From assembly GCA_002374055.1 (NCBI GenBank), contig DFLA01000016.1:1-62316 (forward strand): 62,316 nucleotides of DNA, written 5' to 3'. Under the pieces are notes generated by a model. It did no database searches, was not told where the DNA came from, and saw only the letters and a list, made by a program, of their open reading frames with translations. Source of the DNA: Caryophanales bacterium UBA3631 (GTDB lineage: Bacteria; Bacillota_I; Bacilli_A; RF39; UBA660). The position numbers and the translations under genes are program-made. Shown in pieces: positions 1 to 8,638 of the stretch (positions are counted from its first letter, which is position 1; every line of letters starts with the position of its first letter).

Positions 1-112
1 AATCAATAAAACCAAATTCCTTTTGCTTTCTATGATTTCTAATCCAACCAGATAAAGAAACATCTTTACCAACATAACTTTTTATATCTAAAAATAACTC
101 TTTTAAATCCAT
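1..112 (-). CDS. asnS: Asparaginyl-tRNA synthetase, N-terminal fragment cut by window edge
   Basis: Only the first 37 codons are in the window. The translation begins MDLKELFLDIKSYVGKD and continues with GWIRNHRKQKEFGFID, which matches the OB-fold anticodon-binding start of asparaginyl-tRNA synthetase; aspartyl enzymes differ here. The enzyme charges tRNA-Asn with asparagine. The ATG lies 3 bases after the gatB stop, and the last gatB codons (AGG TAA) supply the ribosome binding site, so it is the fourth gene of the gatCAB operon. Co-transcription with gatCAB under an Asn-type T-box supports the identification. The catalytic domain is not visible. Confidence 0.8.
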   Translation of the reverse strand, partial: MDLKELFLDIKSYVGKDVSLSGWIRNHRKQKEFGFID

Positions 113-115
113 AAT

Positions 116-1570
116 TTACCTCTTTTCTATTTCCTCAATCATCATACTACGTGTAATACCTGGATTTGCTTGACCCCTAGTTTTCTTCATTACTTGACCA
201 ACCAAGAAATCAACAACATTAGTTCTACCAGCCTTATACTTCTCAATATTATCTCCGTTCTCATCTAAAACCTCAGTAACAATCTTCAAAATTTCATCTG
301 CTGAACCAATCTGTTTCATTCCTGACTCTTCAACAACAGTCTTAGGATCCTTATGTTCATCTAAGCACTTAAACAAAACTTCCTTACCTTGTTTACTTGA
401 TATAGTACCATCACTAACCATGTCAATTAAATCCTTTAACATATTAGGAGTAACATAAATATCATCAATAGTAATTAATTCCTTATTCAAATAACCAAGA
501 ATAACACTACTTATCCAGTTAGAAGCACTCTTAGCGTCAGCTCCACATTTAATAGTATTTTCATAATAATCAGAAACATTCTTCTCTTTTACTAAAATAG
601 TCGCATCATAATTAGATAAACCATAACGATTCATATATATTTCTTTTCTTTCATGAGCTAAAACAGGAATACTAGCCTTAATCTCATCAATCCAACTAGA
701 ACTCAATTTAATCTTAGGAATATTTGGATCAATAAAATACTTATAATCAATCGCATCTACCTTATCACGCATATAAATAGTAGTCATTGAATCCTCATCC
801 CAACGTCTAGTTTGTTGAGGCATACTATCATATTCACCAGACTCTTTTAATTTAATTTGTCTCTCAATCTCATAATCAATAACAGCCTTAGCAGCGCCAA
901 ATGAATTAACACCTTTAACCTCTACCTTAGTACCATAATTCTCTGGAATTTCATCCAAATCAGCATCCATAATAGATACATTAACATCACATCTTATTTG
1001 ACCTTTTTTACTATCAGCTTCACTTATATCTGCATATCTATAAATACTTCTTATAGTTTCCAAAAAAGACATTGCTTCATCACTACTATGAAAACAAGGT
1101 TCAGTAACTAACTCAAGTAAAGGAACGCCACATCTATTATAATCCAACGTAGAAAATTCTGGATAATGCTCTTGAGCCGCAGTATCTTCCTCTAAGTGAA
1201 TATTATTAATCAAAGCCTCCTTAAACACACCATCGCAATCATATTTTAACTTACCGTAAATTCCAATAGGAGCAGGCTTAGTCTCTTGAGTAATCTGATA
1301 ACCCTTAGGTAAATCAGGATAGTAATAATTTTTTCTCTCAAAATATAAATACTCTGGAACCTTACATCCTAACATCAAACTCATCATAATAGACTTACGA
1401 ACAGCTTCCTTATTAACAACAGGAAGAGTTCCAGGAAAACCCATATCAAGAGGTCTTACATTACCATTAGGGCAATCATTAAAACTATTAGAAGCACCAG
1501 AAAAAACCTTAGAATTAGTTCTACTGATTTCACAATGCATCTCAATACCAATTAAAGCCTTATACTTCAT
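116..1570 (-). CDS. gatB: Asp/Glu-tRNA amidotransferase subunit B
   Basis: GatB is the tRNA-binding and kinase subunit of the GatCAB amidotransferase. It activates Glu on tRNA-Gln (or Asp on tRNA-Asn) so that ammonia from GatA can convert it to Gln or Asn. The protein is 484 aa, full length for the family. The cradle domain begins with GIEMHCEI and includes PDLPKGYQITQ, and the helical/YqeY-like tail ends GQVMKKTRGQANPG near the C-terminus. I chose the ATG at 1570 because AGGGGG lies 7 bases upstream; an ATG 6 bases earlier abuts the binding site. The gene overlaps the end of gatA and precedes asnS. Since asnS is present, the likely main job is making Gln-tRNA-Gln, but that is inference. Confidence 0.97.
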   Translation of the reverse strand: MKYKALIGIEMHCEISRTNSKVFSGASNSFNDCPNGNVRPLDMGFPGTLPVVNKEAVRKSIMMSLMLGCKVPEYLYFERKNYYYPDLPKGYQITQETKPAPIGIYGKLKYDCDGVFKEALINNIHLEEDTAAQEHYPEFSTLDYNRCGVPLLELVTEPCFHSSDEAMSFLETIRSIYRYADISEADSKKGQIRCDVNVSIMDADLDEIPENYGTKVEVKGVNSFGAAKAVIDYEIERQIKLKESGEYDSMPQQTRRWDEDSMTTIYMRDKVDAIDYKYFIDPNIPKIKLSSSWIDEIKASIPVLAHERKEIYMNRYGLSNYDATILVKEKNVSDYYENTIKCGADAKSASNWISSVILGYLNKELITIDDIYVTPNMLKDLIDMVSDGTISSKQGKEVLFKCLDEHKDPKTVVEESGMKQIGSADEILKIVTEVLDENGDNIEKYKAGRTNVVDFLVGQVMKKTRGQANPGITRSMMIEEIEKR

Positions 1571-3026
1571 AATCATACCCCCTTGCTACTTGATTTTTAT
1601 AATCCATACTGCTCTCTAACGCATATGCAATATTTAAAACATTAATATCATCATAACAATTACCAGTAATATTAATACCAACTGGCAATCCACTAACAAA
1701 TCCATTTGGAATAGTAATAGAAGGAAAACCTCCAAAATTTCCAATTTGTAAATGTTCCTCTAATGGTGCAACATTAGAAATCTTAACATTCTTAGAATCA
1801 TCCAAATACTTAGCAGGACCACTTCCAACAGGTAATATCACTGCATCATATTCCTTAAACAATTCCTTCCAACGATCAACAATTAATCTTCTAGCCCTCT
1901 GAGCATTAAAGAAATATCTATCCTTATTCTCTGCTTGTAAAACATAAGAACCAATAACAAATCTTCTCTTAATTAAAGAACAAAAACCTTTAGTCCTATA
2001 ATTCTTCATCATATCATGATAATTATTACCATCAGCCCTTGGACCAAAACTAATACCAGTCAAGTTAGACATATTACTAGTAGCCTCAGCACAACTAATA
2101 ACAACATAAACTGAACCAACTGCGTTTAATAACTTTTGATCAATACTTACTTCATGAACTTCCATACCAAGTTCCCTACACTTATCAATAGTCTTCTTAA
2201 AATTACTCAAATGTTCTTTCAATTCAAAAGTCGCATCAGGATAATTATTAATATCACATAACTCTTTTACATAACATAATTTTTTACCCTTAACATTTCC
2301 ATCAATAGAATCAAACAATTTAATATCACTAGAATCCCAACTAGTCATATCATTAGAGTCAATTCCTTTCATTCCATCAACTACAATTGCAGCATCCCTT
2401 ACACTTCTAGTTAAAACTCCACAAGTATCCAAACTAGAAGCAAAAGGAAATAAACCATATCTAGAAATCATACCATAAGTAGGTTTATATCCAACAATTC
2501 CACAATAAGCAGCAGGTTTACGAATAGAGTCACCAGTATCAGACCCTAATGCATAAGGATAAACTCCAGCAGCAACAGCACAAGCAGACCCAGCACTAGA
2601 ACCAGCACACATTCTCTCCTTATCCCAAGGATTTAAAACAACACCAGTGTGACCAGTAGTACCAGTACCACCCATACCAAACTCATCAAGTACAGTTTTA
2701 TTAACTGGAACTGCTCCCAATCTTTCCAAATTACTAACAGCTGTAGCTGTAAAAAATGGAACATAATCCTTTAATGTATTACTACTACCAGTAGAAAGAA
2801 TTCCCTTAGTACTATAATTATCCTTAATACCATATGGAATACCAGATAACAAATTATCATTAACACTAACACCATTAGCGTCATCCATAATAGTTACAAA
2901 AGCATTACACTCATCTTGCAACTTATGGCTTCTTTTCAAACTTTCCTCAATCAAATCAGAAGAACTTACATTACCACTTACTAAATCATTATGTAACTCT
3001 TCTATACTTTTAAAACTATTCTTCAT
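1560..3026 (-). CDS. gatA: Asp/Glu-tRNA amidotransferase subunit A (amidase)
   Basis: GatA hydrolyses glutamine (or asparagine) and channels the ammonia to GatB. The 488-aa protein has the amidase-signature Ser-cisSer-Lys triad: Lys68 in GIKDN, Ser143 in AGSSAGSACAV, and Ser167 in GSDTGDSIR. Their spacing equals that in characterised GatA enzymes. The usual TGGSIR is TGDSIR here, a substitution next to the nucleophile, but the nucleophile itself is intact. A strong AGGTGGTGGG binding site precedes ATG. The gene overlaps gatC by 11 bases and gatB by 11 bases, which indicates translational coupling. Confidence 0.97.
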   Translation of the reverse strand: MKNSFKSIEELHNDLVSGNVSSSDLIEESLKRSHKLQDECNAFVTIMDDANGVSVNDNLLSGIPYGIKDNYSTKGILSTGSSNTLKDYVPFFTATAVSNLERLGAVPVNKTVLDEFGMGGTGTTGHTGVVLNPWDKERMCAGSSAGSACAVAAGVYPYALGSDTGDSIRKPAAYCGIVGYKPTYGMISRYGLFPFASSLDTCGVLTRSVRDAAIVVDGMKGIDSNDMTSWDSSDIKLFDSIDGNVKGKKLCYVKELCDINNYPDATFELKEHLSNFKKTIDKCRELGMEVHEVSIDQKLLNAVGSVYVVISCAEATSNMSNLTGISFGPRADGNNYHDMMKNYRTKGFCSLIKRRFVIGSYVLQAENKDRYFFNAQRARRLIVDRWKELFKEYDAVILPVGSGPAKYLDDSKNVKISNVAPLEEHLQIGNFGGFPSITIPNGFVSGLPVGINITGNCYDDINVLNIAYALESSMDYKNQVARGYDYEV

Positions 3027-3324
3027 TATTACCCACCACCTTTGGTATCTTTATTTCACAAACACGATAATCATCACAATTACCTACAACTTCATCTATA
3101 GAAATAGACTCCTCTGCTAAATCTTCTCTTAACTCACAACTAAAATCATCCAAACACCAACTCATTGGTTCTACATCAGAAATACCATCAATCTCATTGA
3201 TAACATTAATATCACTATCAATCTTATCAAACTCAGATAAAACCATTTTATTTTCTTCCTCAGTTAAACCAATTAATAATTTTTCTGCATAATCATTAAC
3301 CATTTCTTTAGTAAACTTTCCCAT
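3016..3324 (-). CDS. gatC: Asp/Glu-tRNA amidotransferase subunit C
   Basis: This is the small 102-aa GatC subunit that wraps around the GatA-GatB interface and stabilises the complex. The N-terminal helix region (MGKFTKEMVNDYAEKLLIGLTEEE) and the DVEPMSWC segment fit the family, whose members are about 95-100 aa. An AAGGAGG binding site sits 6 bases before ATG. It is the first gene of the operon, directly downstream of the T-box terminator/antiterminator, so the whole operon depends on read-through there. Confidence 0.93.
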   Translation of the reverse strand: MGKFTKEMVNDYAEKLLIGLTEEENKMVLSEFDKIDSDINVINEIDGISDVEPMSWCLDDFSCELREDLAEESISIDEVVGNCDDYRVCEIKIPKVVGNNEE

Positions 3325-3338
3325 ATTGCCTCCTTAAT

Positions 3339-3575
3339 AAAAAAACAGTAATCAAATCCCCAAAAAAGGGACGAATTACTGTTAAAATCCGCGGTACCAC
3401 CCTAGTTACACTAAGTCACTCAATAATGATAACGGAATTAATCCGACCTATTCTACTATTATTTCGATAAGTAACTCCATGGTGTTATTCATGTTTAACA
3501 TATTACTAGTATCCCACCATCACTAGCTCTCTTAAAACTGTTTTAAACACTACTTCTCCACTTCAAAGTCATATA
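3339..3575 (-). promoter_or_regulatory. T-box riboswitch, gatCAB-asnS leader, apparent Asn specifier
   Basis: Read on the minus strand, the leader contains the conserved T-box sequence AGGGTGGTACCGCGG (3389-3403). It is followed by a terminator hairpin whose arms are AACAGTAAT and ATTACTGTT (3344-3383) with a T-run. Upstream is Stem I: an AGTA motif on the 5' side, an apical GGTG loop, and helix arms GTGTTTAA/TTAAACAT. The 3' side of the specifier loop reads GAAT-AAC-ACC, so AAC (Asn; 3484-3486) is the likely specifier. The valS leader in this window has the same GAAN-codon layout and gives GTA (Val), which supports this reading. Uncharged tRNA-Asn would stabilise the antiterminator and turn the operon on. 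Confidence 0.93.
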
Positions 3576-3579
3576 AGCT

Positions 3580-3608
3580 ATTATAACACAATTTTTTGCT
3601 TTTGTAAT
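3580..3608 (-). promoter_or_regulatory. Promoter of the gatCAB-asnS T-box transcript
   Basis: A perfect TATAAT (3580-3585) has a weak ATTACA at -35 with 17-bp spacing. The promoter overlaps the last codons of the upstream gene, so that gene's transcript may also run into the T-box. Confidence 0.6.
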
Positions 3609-4228
3609 ACTTTTTTACTAATTTTATTATCAAATTTAGAACGAGCTTCATCCTCACGAATATTAATCCATTGATCACCATCACTAATATAATAATTAGT
3701 TCTATTCATACTAGAATCATTATCATACGAAACACTATTAACTCTAATACATTGTCCATCAATATAATATTTAGAAATAATAGAACAACTATTTTCATAA
3801 GAATCATGATTCGAATCTTTTGTTCTAACGACCTTACTTTCAAAAATCAAATTATCAAAACTATCATATTGTTTTTCAAAACTAACAGTTCTAAAAATAC
3901 AATTATCATGACTTTCAATAGAAGAAGAATTATTAATAGAAACATATTTTTTATCATCATTTATCTGATAAAAAACTTGCTGTCTAATACCATCAAAATT
4001 ATTTCTAACAAAAATACTATCAGTACTAAATAATATATATAGTCTCTCATTCTTATCATTAATCAATGAAAACCTATAACTACCATCATCATACATAAAA
4101 AAATTAGTAACTCCATCACGATTAATTAAATCACTTATAAGATTATTAATCATAACGTCGTTACTAATAGAATAAATATAATCCAAAACATCACTTTTCT
4201 TGTCTAAACAAATTCTTGTGCATCCCAT
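3581..4228 (-). CDS. Hypothetical protein, 215 aa
   Basis: I do not recognise the family. The protein is soluble-looking, starts MGCTRICLDKKSD, and is rich in Asp, Asn, Ser and Tyr with alternating polar/hydrophobic stretches (YYIDGQCIRVNSVSYD) that suggest beta strands. It ends in a basic tail (KKVLQKQKIVL). I chose the ATG at 4228 because AGGAG lies 8 bases upstream; an in-frame TTG further up would overlap that site. The gene stands alone, divergent from the nucleosidase-like gene, and its 3' end contains the gat operon promoter. No signal peptide or membrane segment is evident. Confidence 0.7.
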   Translation of the reverse strand: MGCTRICLDKKSDVLDYIYSISNDVMINNLISDLINRDGVTNFFMYDDGSYRFSLINDKNERLYILFSTDSIFVRNNFDGIRQQVFYQINDDKKYVSINNSSSIESHDNCIFRTVSFEKQYDSFDNLIFESKVVRTKDSNHDSYENSCSIISKYYIDGQCIRVNSVSYDNDSSMNRTNYYISDGDQWINIREDEARSKFDNKISKKVLQKQKIVL

Positions 4229-4336
4229 AAAAACAACTCCTATCTTCAAAATAATTATAACAAAACTTAAAAAATTAATAAATAAAAAATTTAAAAAAAA
4301 TAAAAATTATGCTATAATTGACACCAGGTGATTAAT

Positions 4337-4924
4337 ATGAATATACTTTTCGTAATAGCGATGCAAAAAGAAGCAAATAAAATAATTGAACATTACAATC
4401 TAACTAAACAAAAAGAAAATTTCTATCAAAAAGAAAATATCTCATTAGTAATTACAGATGTAGGAAGAAATAATGTAACTAAAACGCTATTAGAACTATT
4501 AAATACATATAATATGAAAGATTCAATAATAATAAATATTGGATTAGCAGGTTCAAATAATTTAAACATTGGAGAAATAATAGAAGTAAATAATAATTAT
4601 GGATACCACTTTGATTTAACACCATTTGGAGACAAATTATACCATACAACAAACTCTCCATATAAACTAGATACTATTAATGAATTAAAACAAATAGACT
4701 GTTATACATCAGATGGATTTGTACAACAAACAAATATTAAAGAAACATGTGTATTTGATATGGAACTAAACACCATAACACTTTTCCCACATAAAAAAAT
4801 ACATTCTATAAAAATAGTATCAGATACATTAGATGCATCAAGATATAATGAATTTAACTATGATGAATCAATAAAAAACTCCCTAATATATTCAGATAAA
4901 ATAATAAGCTCATATCAAATTTGA
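4337..4924 (+). CDS. Nucleoside phosphorylase/MTA-SAH nucleosidase-like protein
   Basis: The 195-aa protein begins MNILFVIAMQKEA, the typical first strand of the 5'-methylthioadenosine/S-adenosylhomocysteine nucleosidase fold. It has an NIGLAG segment in place of the usual NTGSAGG-type motif, and FDMELN near residue 145 where the family has the substrate-binding DMEGAA-type motif. It is shorter than typical MTA/SAH nucleosidases (about 230 aa), so the exact substrate is uncertain. A TATAAT at 4313 lies just upstream, and an AGGTG binding site 6 bases before ATG decides the start. The stop codon is inside the terminator hairpin. Confidence 0.7.
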   Translation: MNILFVIAMQKEANKIIEHYNLTKQKENFYQKENISLVITDVGRNNVTKTLLELLNTYNMKDSIIINIGLAGSNNLNIGEIIEVNNNYGYHFDLTPFGDKLYHTTNSPYKLDTINELKQIDCYTSDGFVQQTNIKETCVFDMELNTITLFPHKKIHSIKIVSDTLDASRYNEFNYDESIKNSLIYSDKIISSYQI

Positions 4925-4938
4925 TATGAACTTTTTTT
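4908..4938 (+). terminator. Intrinsic terminator after the nucleosidase-like gene
   Basis: A perfect 20-base palindrome TCATATCAAATTTGATATGA (4910-4929) is followed by ACTTTTTTT. It includes the stop codon of the plus-strand gene and abuts the end of the convergent nucleotidyltransferase gene. Confidence 0.85.
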
Positions 4939-5827
4939 AATTCCACAAATCAGAAGGATATACCCCACTATTAACCAATTCACAAATATAATTAGATAAT
5001 GCCTCTCTATCTTCCTTATAAGTCATTCCAGAAAATTTGGCCCCTGTCTCTAAAACAGATACATTAGCTATACCCTCATCAATAGACTTCTTAACAATAG
5101 TAGGTAAATAAAATTCCTTTCTACTCAAATCAGAATTTTCCTTAAAAAACTCAATAAAATATCTATAAGCATCCTCAAACATTCTAGGAGTAAAACCCCA
5201 TAAATTAACAGATACTAAAGCACCCTTATCAATTAAATGTTCACCCTCATCAATATAAACTAAATTACCATCTTTATTAATAATATTAGTTCTCTCATTA
5301 ATATCAACAAGTTTACCATCAACTACATTACAAATACCACGAGAAACACTTCCATAATCACTCATAGTATTAACAAGCTTATAAGAAACCATACAATAAT
5401 CCTTAGAATTCTTATCAACATTTTTTAAATATTCAGATATTCTTAAAAAAGACTCTCTTCCATAAAAATCATCCGCATTAATAACAATAAAATTATCATC
5501 AATAACATCTTTCGCACTTAAAACCGCATGCCCTGTCCCCCATGGCTTAACCCTATCACTAGGAACACTAAAACCAAGAGGAATATCATTAATATCTTGA
5601 AAAACATATTCCACATCAATCTTATTTTCAATGCGTTTACCAATTGTATTTCTAAAATCATCATATATATCTTTTCTAATAATAAATACAACTTTTTTAA
5701 AACCAGCCTTTAAAGCATCATAAACAGAATAATCAATTATAAAAAGATTATTAGGACCAACACCAGTCATCTGTTTGATTCCTCCAAAACGACTACCCAA
5801 ACCAGCAGCCATAACAACTAAAATCAT
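4937..5827 (-). CDS. Sugar-phosphate nucleotidyltransferase-like protein
   Basis: The 296-aa protein belongs to the NTP_transferase (GT-A fold) superfamily, which joins nucleotides to sugar phosphates. The N-terminus has the signature VVMAAGLGSRFGGIKQ (nucleotide binding). VINADDFYG near residue 116 carries the metal-binding Asp, and KPWGTGHAVLSAKD is the substrate loop. Sequence alone does not settle the sugar or the base; UTP-glucose-1-phosphate uridylyltransferase-like annotation is common for such proteins. It overlaps the end of truB by 4 bases (ATGA), so the two are co-translated, perhaps coincidentally. Confidence 0.85.
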   Translation of the reverse strand: MILVVMAAGLGSRFGGIKQMTGVGPNNLFIIDYSVYDALKAGFKKVVFIIRKDIYDDFRNTIGKRIENKIDVEYVFQDINDIPLGFSVPSDRVKPWGTGHAVLSAKDVIDDNFIVINADDFYGRESFLRISEYLKNVDKNSKDYCMVSYKLVNTMSDYGSVSRGICNVVDGKLVDINERTNIINKDGNLVYIDEGEHLIDKGALVSVNLWGFTPRMFEDAYRYFIEFFKENSDLSRKEFYLPTIVKKSIDEGIANVSVLETGAKFSGMTYKEDREALSNYICELVNSGVYPSDLWN

Positions 5828-6702
5828 TTTATACCTCCAAACATCTTATAAGGCTTAATAAAACTATTATCCTTATCATAAACACTATATAAAGCTAATA
5901 CCAAATCATTGCTATCAACAAATAATACTTCACTAACCCCATAAATATTTTTTAGTAATGTTCCATTCAAAATCTTATTCCTTAAATCATCATCTACTAT
6001 AACCTTATACTTATCCTTAAAAAAAGTTCCTAAATTAATAATCTTATAATTACCTTTTTCTATATCACTAATACTATAAGCATCACTAATACTAAAACTA
6101 CCTTGTTTAGTTCTCTCCAAAGAACTCATAACACCATAACAACCTAACTTAGAAGCAATGTCCCTTATTAAACTTCTAATATAAGTACCCTTACTAACCA
6201 AACACTTAATAGTAAAATCAATGTAACCATCACTATAACTAATATCACTAACTAACTCAATACTCTTAATATTAACAAGTCTTCGAGGTAATTCAACATC
6301 AATTCCTTCTCTAGCATATTCATATAATTTACGACCATTAATTTTAACCGCTGAATACTTAGGAACCTCTTGATAATATTCACCAACCATACTATTTAAA
6401 GCACCAATAATATCATCACGGCTATAACTTACATCACACTTATCAATAACATTACCAGTAGTATCCAAAGTATCAGTTAAAATACCAAGTCTAACACCAG
6501 CAACATACTCCTTATAATCACTAGTAATCATATCAACCAAACTAGTACATTTGCCAATACACATAACAAGTACCCCAGTAGCCATAGGATCAAGAGTCCC
6601 AGTATGTCCTATTTTTTTAGTACCTAAAATCTTACCAACCTTATTAACCATATCACGACTAGTAAAACCTTTTTCTTTATTTACAACAATTATTCCATCC
6701 AT
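5824..6702 (-). CDS. truB: tRNA pseudouridine-55 synthase
   Basis: TruB isomerises U55 in the T-loop of tRNAs to pseudouridine. The catalytic motif GHTGTLDPMATGVL, with the nucleophilic Asp, lies near residue 40, and the N-terminal GIIVVNKEKGFTSRD is typical. The C-terminal part has KGTYIRSLIRDIA, also a family motif. The length (292 aa) is normal. I chose ATG 6702; an upstream GTG is part of the binding site. In many Firmicutes truB follows rbfA in the nusA-infB operon, whereas here it is detached and paired with a nucleotidyltransferase gene. Confidence 0.96.
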   Translation of the reverse strand: MDGIIVVNKEKGFTSRDMVNKVGKILGTKKIGHTGTLDPMATGVLVMCIGKCTSLVDMITSDYKEYVAGVRLGILTDTLDTTGNVIDKCDVSYSRDDIIGALNSMVGEYYQEVPKYSAVKINGRKLYEYAREGIDVELPRRLVNIKSIELVSDISYSDGYIDFTIKCLVSKGTYIRSLIRDIASKLGCYGVMSSLERTKQGSFSISDAYSISDIEKGNYKIINLGTFFKDKYKVIVDDDLRNKILNGTLLKNIYGVSEVLFVDSNDLVLALYSVYDKDNSFIKPYKMFGGIK

Positions 6703-6738
6703 AAAAATCACATATCAATTCTACATTATTTATGATTA

Positions 6739-7992
6739 TTAATCAATACTTTCACCTAAATAAGTAATCTTAACATAACCATTACCCTTCTTAGGATTAC
6801 CACTAATAGGTTCACTAGTAACCATAGCCTCATCATTAACACGAATAGTTTTAACAGATAAATCATTAGACTGATCACACATATAACAAGACATGTACTT
6901 ATCTGTTAAACTAGAATTTCCAATATAACCTGAACCTCCACCTGCAGAAGAACCACCGGAATAACCAGAACCACCACCATAATAGCCACTACCGCCGCCA
7001 CCACTTTTATAATTATTATCTAATACATAATACATTGAACCTTGACCAAAAGAACCAGATATAATATATGATGAACTTCCTTCAGAATCAATACCAGCAG
7101 CATTACCACCCGATTCCTGAGTTCCACCAATACCATACCAATTACCAATACCATTAACACCTTTATATCCGCCACCAGAGCCACCTTTGTTAGGATTCCT
7201 ACCACTACCATTCCAATGCCATCCAGCGCCACCGCCGCCACCAGCAACAATTAAAATAGACTCCTTATTATTTTCTAAACTCGATAAAACACCAGATTTC
7301 AAAGCTATATGAGTAGCTCCTCCTCCGCCAGTCCAAAAAGTAGCACCATCGCTTCCAGCATCGCCACCACCATTATAACCACCTTTTGAAACTTCATTTA
7401 ACTCTTTTGTTCGACTGCTCTCACCTTTTCCCCCAACATTAATATATAACACATTCGACTTACTTAATCTAACCACCCCAGTAGAATATCCACCATATCC
7501 ACCTAAATAAGATTCATTAGCGTCTCCACCTTGAGCACCCCAAGCTTCTAATTTATAATATCCATCTGTTGAAACCCTAAAACTCTGCTCTGAACCAGTA
7601 TAATCAAAAGCAAAAACAGAATTAATAGGAGTATAATCACCTAAAACAAATTCATAATCACCATAATACACATGACCACTAACATTACCATCTTTGTCAA
7701 CATTAATACTACCACTAGTAGGTAACTCACCAGAATACTCTAAATCACTACATGTATTTACACCACTATCAAAATTATAACTACAACCTTCAAAAGGAAT
7801 TAAATTAGCCTTCATATCAATCGCATAACTACTCAATACATTTACCAGATTATTAACAGAAGTCTCATAGCTACTTTTTTTAGAATTATTAATTGTACTA
7901 ACTATTTTAGGTACAATAATCATCCCAATTATCCCTAATACAACAACAACAGCTAAAACCTCTATTAAAGTAAAACCTTTCTTATCATTCAT
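6739..7992 (-). CDS. Prepilin-like protein fused to an ALK-like glycine-rich domain
   Basis: Residues 1-30 are a type IV prepilin signal: the short leader MNDKKG, then FTLIEVLAVVVVLGIIG, with Glu at +5 of the mature protein and a hydrophobic helix. About residues 30-120 form a small pilin-like region. From about 125 to 412 there is a glycine-rich domain opening with FRVSTDGYYKLEAWGAQGG, then GGYGGYSTGVVRL, LYINVGGKGE, TGGGGATHIAL, ILIVAGGGGGAG, and closing GNGYVKITYLG. This is the pattern of the glycine-rich domain found in ALK/LTK and in many bacterial surface proteins. The pair CYMC lies near residue 377. The likely site is the outer face of the membrane. The gene appears monocistronic. No prepilin peptidase is in the window. 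Confidence 0.9.
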   Translation of the reverse strand: MNDKKGFTLIEVLAVVVVLGIIGMIIVPKIVSTINNSKKSSYETSVNNLVNVLSSYAIDMKANLIPFEGCSYNFDSGVNTCSDLEYSGELPTSGSINVDKDGNVSGHVYYGDYEFVLGDYTPINSVFAFDYTGSEQSFRVSTDGYYKLEAWGAQGGDANESYLGGYGGYSTGVVRLSKSNVLYINVGGKGESSRTKELNEVSKGGYNGGGDAGSDGATFWTGGGGATHIALKSGVLSSLENNKESILIVAGGGGGAGWHWNGSGRNPNKGGSGGGYKGVNGIGNWYGIGGTQESGGNAAGIDSEGSSSYIISGSFGQGSMYYVLDNNYKSGGGGSGYYGGGSGYSGGSSAGGGSGYIGNSSLTDKYMSCYMCDQSNDLSVKTIRVNDEAMVTSEPISGNPKKGNGYVKITYLGESID

Positions 7993-8062
7993 AAACTTGA
8001 CCTACCTTATCTATTACAATATTAACACATTATTTCAAAATAAACAATAATATATGCAAAAC

Positions 8063-8087
8063 AAAAAAGATAGAAACCTCTATCTTT
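8063..8087 (-). terminator. Terminator after the nrd operon
   Basis: On the minus strand, AAAGATAG and CTATCTTT flank a 6-base loop and are followed by TTTTTT. The hairpin overlaps the nrdG stop codon. Confidence 0.85.
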
Positions 8088-8637
8088 ATACATATAAATG
8101 TTTACTCTTTTTAAAAGATATTACACCAGAATTATCATCCCATAAAGAAACTATTCCATTAGATAAACTTTTTTTAACATCAATAAGTCTTTGATTAGTA
8201 GAACCTCTATACTTGCAATCAAGAGATTTAAACTCCATCATGAACTTACCATCAACTAATACATCAATACAATTTAGAAAATCCATAATACTTTTTTTAT
8301 TTTTTCCCATATCTAATAACTGTTCAAATGTAAACCCAGTATAACACCATATATTAAAGCCTAAATCCTTCGCATACTTCGCTATCTCATAACAAGCAGC
8401 ACTCTGACACATTGGGTCTCCTCCAGAAAAAGTAATTCCATTTTGAAAAACCAAATCATCAATTTCTGACTTAATATAGTCCACATCTACCAAAGCACCA
8501 CCATCAAAATCATGAGTAGATGGATTATGGCATCCTAAACAATTATGAGGACAACCTTGAGTCCAAATAACAGTCCTAATACCAGGTCCATCTACAATAC
8601 TATCTTTTTGTAAATCAGCAGCAAGTCTTATTTCCAT
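8086..8637 (-). CDS. nrdG: Anaerobic ribonucleotide reductase activating enzyme (radical SAM)
   Basis: NrdG uses a [4Fe-4S] cluster and S-adenosylmethionine to generate the glycyl radical on NrdD. The 183-aa protein has the cluster motif CPHNCLGC (Cys29, Cys33, Cys36), DGPGIRT just before it, and GITFSGGDPM (the GGDP-type SAM site) near residue 93. Length and motif order fit the family. Its ATG follows the stop of the small glycyl-radical gene by one base, so expression of the three nrd genes is coupled. In this genome its substrate Gly would lie in the separate small protein. Confidence 0.95.
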   Translation of the reverse strand: MEIRLAADLQKDSIVDGPGIRTVIWTQGCPHNCLGCHNPSTHDFDGGALVDVDYIKSEIDDLVFQNGITFSGGDPMCQSAACYEIAKYAKDLGFNIWCYTGFTFEQLLDMGKNKKSIMDFLNCIDVLVDGKFMMEFKSLDCKYRGSTNQRLIDVKKSLSNGIVSLWDDNSGVISFKKSKHLYV

Positions 8638-8638
8638 A

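Noticed and set aside
2520..2545. TGDSIR in place of TGGSIR in GatA as a sign of inactivity
   Set aside because: The Ser nucleophile, the cis-Ser and the Lys are all present at the normal spacing, and the gene is in an intact operon.
6950..7420. Short repeated CCACC/GCCACC words resembling a repeat array or CRISPR
   Set aside because: They are in-frame glycine codons of the glycine-rich domain, without regular spacers. The same holds for 30900-32300.
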